From assembly GCA_042408955.1 (NCBI GenBank), contig JBHOQQ010000087.1, positions 1 to 64,000 on the forward strand: a stretch of 64,000 bases of DNA, written 5' to 3'. The notes beneath the pieces are model-generated. The model was not told where the DNA came from, did not search any database, and saw only the letters and a list, made by a program, of their open reading frames with translations. Position numbers and translations under genes: made by a program. The DNA is from CALGSZ01 sp042408955. GTDB lineage: Bacteria > Chloroflexota > Chloroflexia > Thermomicrobiales > UBA6265. Of this stretch, positions 60,741 to 64,000 are shown piece after piece; positions within the stretch are counted from its first letter, which is position 1, and every line of letters begins with the position of its first letter.

Positions 60741-62108
60741 ATGGCAAACGCCACGGTTGGTCGGTACTCGCGACGGCAAGTTCTTCGGGCAACAGCAGGC
60801 GCGGCAGCAGCCAGCTTGGCTGCACCATCTCTCATGAGACCTGCTGCAGCAGCGCTGCGCCAGGAATCGGCAAACTTCGATTGGCAACGCTTCAAGGGCG
60901 AAGAGATCTATGTTCTGCTAGTAACGAACTCCCGCAGCGACCTGCTCGTCAAATACCAGTCAGAATTTGAAGAGTTGACTGGCATCAAGGTCAATGCCGA
61001 TGTCGTCCCAGAGCAGCAGCAACGGCAGAAGCAGGTCATCGAATTCACGTCGGGCAATCCCAGCTTCGATGTGACGGTCGTCTCCTGGCACGTCCAGAAA
61101 GGGCTCTTCGGCCGGGGCAAGTGGCTCCTTGATCTGCGAGACTTCCTCAACGACCCCACCATGACGCCGCCGGACTACGATTTCGCCGATTTCCTGCCGG
61201 GCGCGGTGGCCTTCTCGACGCAACCCGATGGCAGGATGGATACCCTCCCGTTCTTTACCGACTACTGGATCCTGTACTGGAACAAAGAGATCTTCGCGAA
61301 TAAGGGCGTCACGTTCCCCAACACGCTCGATGAAGTCGTGGCCGCCGCCAAGGCGCTCCACGACCCGGACAAGGGCATCTACGGCTTTGTCGCCCGCGGG
61401 CTGAAGAACGCCAACGTCCCGGTGTGGACCTCCTTTATGCAGGGCTGGGAAGTCAAGCCGGTTGACGAGAACGGTCAGTTGCAAACCACGAGCGATGCCG
61501 CGATTGCTGCCGCCCGCTATTACCAGGAGCTCCTGCGCGAGTATGCGCCGCCCGGCGTCACTGGCTTCAATTGGAATGAGTGCCAGACGACTTTCTCGCA
61601 GGGCACCGCTGCGATGTGGTTCGACGGCATCGGCTTTGCTACTCCGCTGGAAAACCCAGAGCAATCCAAAGTGGTCGGGAAGGTCGGCTACGGGCTGCAA
61701 CCGGCAGGGCCAGTCGCGCGCCACTCCGGCATGTTTGGCGATGGCATCGGCGTGACCGCGGCTTCCAAGAAGGCTGGGCCCGCATATTTCTATTGCTTGT
61801 GGGCGACGAACAAGCGCAATCAGGCTCGCTTGCTTGCGGCCGGTGCCGGTTCTCCGGCACGAGCCTCCGCTTATAGCGACCCGGAGGCACTAGCCAACCT
61901 TGTCGTACCCAAAGAGTGGGTTGATACCCTTGTCGCATCGGGGCAAATCGGCTTGCCATCATTGCCCGAGATCGTTCCCGTGACTGAGTTCCGCGACATC
62001 TTCGGCATCGCATTGACGAACATGATCGAAGGCGCCGATCCAGCCGAGGAGCTCAAGAAAGCGACTGAGGAGTTCCGCCCCATTCTGGAGAAGAGCCTCC
62101 AAGGTTAG
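60741..62108 (+). CDS. CUT1 sugar ABC transporter substrate-binding protein (SBP_bac_1)
   Basis: 455 residues. A twin-arginine-type signal RYSRRQVLRATAGAAAASLAA near residues 8-28 suggests Tat export. The mature part has EIYVLLVTNSRSDLLVKYQSEFEELTGIKV and YDFADFLPGAVAFSTQPDGRMDTLPFFTDYWILYWNKEIF, standard for family 1 receptors. GGGAGG is six bases before the ATG. It heads an importer whose two permeases follow and whose ATPase is not in view. The CebR-like operator upstream suggests, without proving, a beta-glucoside or cello-oligosaccharide substrate. Confidence 0.94.
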   Translation: MANATVGRYSRRQVLRATAGAAAASLAAPSLMRPAAAALRQESANFDWQRFKGEEIYVLLVTNSRSDLLVKYQSEFEELTGIKVNADVVPEQQQRQKQVIEFTSGNPSFDVTVVSWHVQKGLFGRGKWLLDLRDFLNDPTMTPPDYDFADFLPGAVAFSTQPDGRMDTLPFFTDYWILYWNKEIFANKGVTFPNTLDEVVAAAKALHDPDKGIYGFVARGLKNANVPVWTSFMQGWEVKPVDENGQLQTTSDAAIAAARYYQELLREYAPPGVTGFNWNECQTTFSQGTAAMWFDGIGFATPLENPEQSKVVGKVGYGLQPAGPVARHSGMFGDGIGVTAASKKAGPAYFYCLWATNKRNQARLLAAGAGSPARASAYSDPEALANLVVPKEWVDTLVASGQIGLPSLPEIVPVTEFRDIFGIALTNMIEGADPAEELKKATEEFRPILEKSLQG

Positions 62109-62134
62109 GCAGAGCGGTCACGCCTTCAATTTGT

Positions 62135-62178
62135 CCCGCGCCGGCTGTCTTCTCAAGCGGGGCCTCGGCCGGCGCGGG
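62135..62178 (+). repeat. Inverted repeat between binding-protein and permease genes
   Basis: CCCGCGCCGGC (62135-62145) pairs perfectly with GCCGGCGCGGG (62168-62178), 22-base loop, 26 bases beyond the binding-protein stop. Confidence 0.8.
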
Positions 62179-62207
62179 GCCGCGCCACTTCCGGAGACAA
62201 GCCGATC

Positions 62208-63149
62208 ATGTCCAGGGGGATGTCATCCGCGCCCGTCGCAAGTCAGTCCGCCAAGCGCCACCGTGAGCGGAGCCAGCCAGTTTCATCCTATGCCAGGCGG
62301 TGGCGCTACCTCCTCTTCGTCGCCCCCGCGATCACCACTACGGTCGCCGTCATCATCTTCCCGTGGATCTACACCCTCTATATGAGCCTGCATGACTGGC
62401 AAATCGGCTCACCGAGAGTCTTCGTCGGTCTTGATAATTATGCCAATCTTCTTCGCGATGACCGCTTTCACCAGGCCGTGAGCCGCACATTCGTCTATGC
62501 GCTTCTGGCGGTGCTCTTTCCCACCGTCCTCGGCACCATCGCCGCGTTGTTCTTTCACCAGCAATTTCCCCTGCGCGGTCTATTCAGAACCGTCTATCTC
62601 CTCCCCATGATGGCTACTCCCGTTGCCATCGCGCTCGTCTGGACGATGATGTTCCACCCACAGCTTGGCGTGCTCAACTACCTGCTATCGCTCGTTGGCA
62701 TCCCACCATCGCGATGGATCTACGACCGCGATACGGTGATACCGACGCTTGCCCTGGTTGAGACTTGGCAATGGACACCACTGGTCATGCTTATCGTCCT
62801 CGGTGGGTTGGCCGCGCTGCCAACTGATCCACTCGAATCCGCATTGATTGACGGCGCAAATCAGATTCAGCTCTTTCGCGATATTACGCTGCCAATGATT
62901 CTGCCGTTTATTATGGTCGCCGTTGTCCTTCGGATGATTGACGCTCTGAAATCGTTTGACATCATTTTCACGATGACCCAGGGCGGACCAGGCACGGCTT
63001 CGGAGACCATCAATATCTACTTGTACCTCCAAGCATTTGCGTTTTTCCGCATCGGGCACGCCTCGGCGGTTGTCCTGGTGTTCTTTCTCATCATCGTCGC
63101 ATTTTCACTTGCCTTGCTGTGGCTGAGGCAAAAGACACGATGGGCATAA
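62208..63149 (+). CDS. CUT1 sugar ABC transporter permease, MalF type
   Basis: 313 residues with a 35-residue cytoplasmic N-terminus, then six helices. The EAA loop near residues 207-225 (DPLESALIDGANQIQLF) precedes RDITLPMILPFI. The start at 62208 lacks a strong Shine-Dalgarno; an ATG four codons later follows too close to GGGGG. Its stop overlaps the next gene by nine bases, so translation is coupled. Confidence 0.93.
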   Translation: MSRGMSSAPVASQSAKRHRERSQPVSSYARRWRYLLFVAPAITTTVAVIIFPWIYTLYMSLHDWQIGSPRVFVGLDNYANLLRDDRFHQAVSRTFVYALLAVLFPTVLGTIAALFFHQQFPLRGLFRTVYLLPMMATPVAIALVWTMMFHPQLGVLNYLLSLVGIPPSRWIYDRDTVIPTLALVETWQWTPLVMLIVLGGLAALPTDPLESALIDGANQIQLFRDITLPMILPFIMVAVVLRMIDALKSFDIIFTMTQGGPGTASETINIYLYLQAFAFFRIGHASAVVLVFFLIIVAFSLALLWLRQKTRWA

Positions 63150-64000
63150 CAACGACCGCCATCCCTCGCCAACAGACCGGCCTGCTCACGGCTCGCCAGC
63201 GCCGTCTCCTCCAGCGCGGCGGGTTTTATCTCTGTTTGCTCATTCTCCTGTCACCGGTCTTGTTCGTCTTTCTCTGGATGCTTTCGCTTTCGCTCAAGCC
63301 CAACGTTGAGAACACGGCCTATCCACCCGTGTTCATTCCACATCATCCGACGCTCGCAAACTTCCGGGCCGTATTCGAGAAGAGCCCGTTTGGTCTGTAT
63401 ACGCGCAATAGCATCATCGTTGCTACGGTTGCCACCTTGCTCTCCCTGCTCCTTGGGGTTCCGGCTGGTTATGGCATCGCCAAAGCGCGCTCTCACGCCT
63501 TGGCCATCTTCGTCCTCATTGCGCGCATGACACCAGGGCTAAGCTACCTTATTCCCTGGTTCATGCTCTTCCGCGAGCTTGGCCTCAACAATACGCTCTG
63601 GGCGCTCATCATTACCCACCTCATCATTGGTCTGCCTATCACCATCTGGGTGATGATGGGATTCTTCGAGGATCTGCATCCCGAAATCGAAGAAGCAGCG
63701 CTTGTCGATGGTGCTGGCATCTGGGCAGCTTTCCGCGACATCGCTGTGCCATTGGCCCGGCCGGGCATGGTTGTCGCCGCCATCTTGTCCTTCATCTTTT
63801 CCTGGAACAACTTCATCTTCGCGGTAGTGCTGGCCGGCCGCGAGACACGGACCCTGCCAGTGGCGGTCTTCAACATCCTGACATTTGAGCAATTGGTTTG
63901 GGGCGAGCTTGCCGCCGCCGCCCTGGTCGTCACTGCCCCAGTATTGCTTCTGACGCTCCTCGTCCAGCGTCAGATCGTCGCTGGATTGACCGCTGGCGGC
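63141..64000 (+). CDS. CUT1 sugar ABC transporter permease, MalG type (cut by the window end)
   Basis: The frame from ATG at 63141 runs to the window edge: 286 whole codons. Six helices, and the EAA loop near residues 190-206 (EIEEAALVDGAGIWAAF) with RDIAVPLARPGM. The last residues IVAGLTAGG are the start of the usual MalG C-terminus, so only a few codons are missing. It overlaps the MalF-type gene. An ATPase or glycosidase gene may follow outside the window. Confidence 0.93.

Noticed and set aside
1..64000. A defence island, prophage or integrative element
   Set aside because: No integrase, transposase, restriction enzyme, toxin-antitoxin pair or phage structural gene is visible. tRNA-Val has no duplicated 3' end nearby that would mark an attachment site.

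Overview
This 64 kb window is bacterial chromosome of about 60% GC by eye, densely coded on both strands, with no rRNA, CRISPR array, phage or transposase. The best guess is a Chloroflexota bacterium of the Thermomicrobia type (Sphaerobacter/Nitrolancea-like). The pointers are Tat-type signals on substrate-binding proteins, GTG/TTG starts with strong Shine-Dalgarno sites, an EF-G2-type factor, a T-box thrS and CoaX. The placement is inference. The CebR-like operator and the 11-bp Pho boxes resemble actinobacterial sites, so Actinomycetota is the main alternative.

Layout. 1-2267: end of a sugar-binding protein gene plus two sugar permeases. 2.3-3.5 kb: an unexplained spacer, a divergent cold-shock protein, a small membrane protein and tRNA-Val(GAC) with a clear promoter. 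3.7-6.6 kb: malate synthase, an SMP-30-type lactonase and a SnoaL-like protein. 6.7-12.5 kb (minus): a metallo-dependent hydrolase followed by a PotDBCA-type importer. 12.5-13.1 kb: a spacer with gene debris. 13.1-25.3 kb: mostly housekeeping genes, namely an RNase H-like protein, EF-G2, an MBL hydrolase, a HAD phosphatase, an unknown protein, a DJ-1/PfpI protein, an M20 peptidase, thrS behind a T-box, a D,D-carboxypeptidase and coaX. 25.5-32.6 kb (plus): a C-terminal processing protease, then phoB-pstSCAB-phoU behind four 11-bp Pho boxes. 32.7-42.8 kb (minus): a CUT2 sugar importer, then a CUT1 importer with a Gfo/Idh dehydrogenase and a TIM-barrel isomerase. 43.5-45.6 kb: a sensor-kinase-like protein lacking its phospho-acceptor histidine, with a single-domain response regulator. 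46.3-51.4 kb: zinc-ribbon protein, PRC-barrel protein, DUF1002 protein, ChrA and a DUF1989 protein. 51.4-52.4 kb: a cluster of intergenic repeats. 52.4-64 kb: a LacI-family regulator with a peptide/oligosaccharide-type (Opp/Dpp) importer and a second Gfo/Idh enzyme on one side, and a CUT1 sugar importer on the other.

How it fits together. The window is dominated by ABC uptake: seven separate importers for sugars, oligosaccharides or peptides, a polyamine-like solute and phosphate. All seven have the binding-protein gene first and an inverted repeat between it and the first permease gene, a shared design that probably sets a high binding-protein to membrane-protein ratio. Around them lie enzymes for oxidising or isomerising sugars and malate synthase for C2 carbon. 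The picture is a heterotroph tuned to scavenging dissolved organics, with phosphate-starvation control over phosphate uptake.

I found no single self-evident new defence or mobile system. The signals most worth following are the degenerate kinase with its intact receiver, the uniform binding-protein/permease hairpins, the phased Pho boxes and the one operator placed between two importers.
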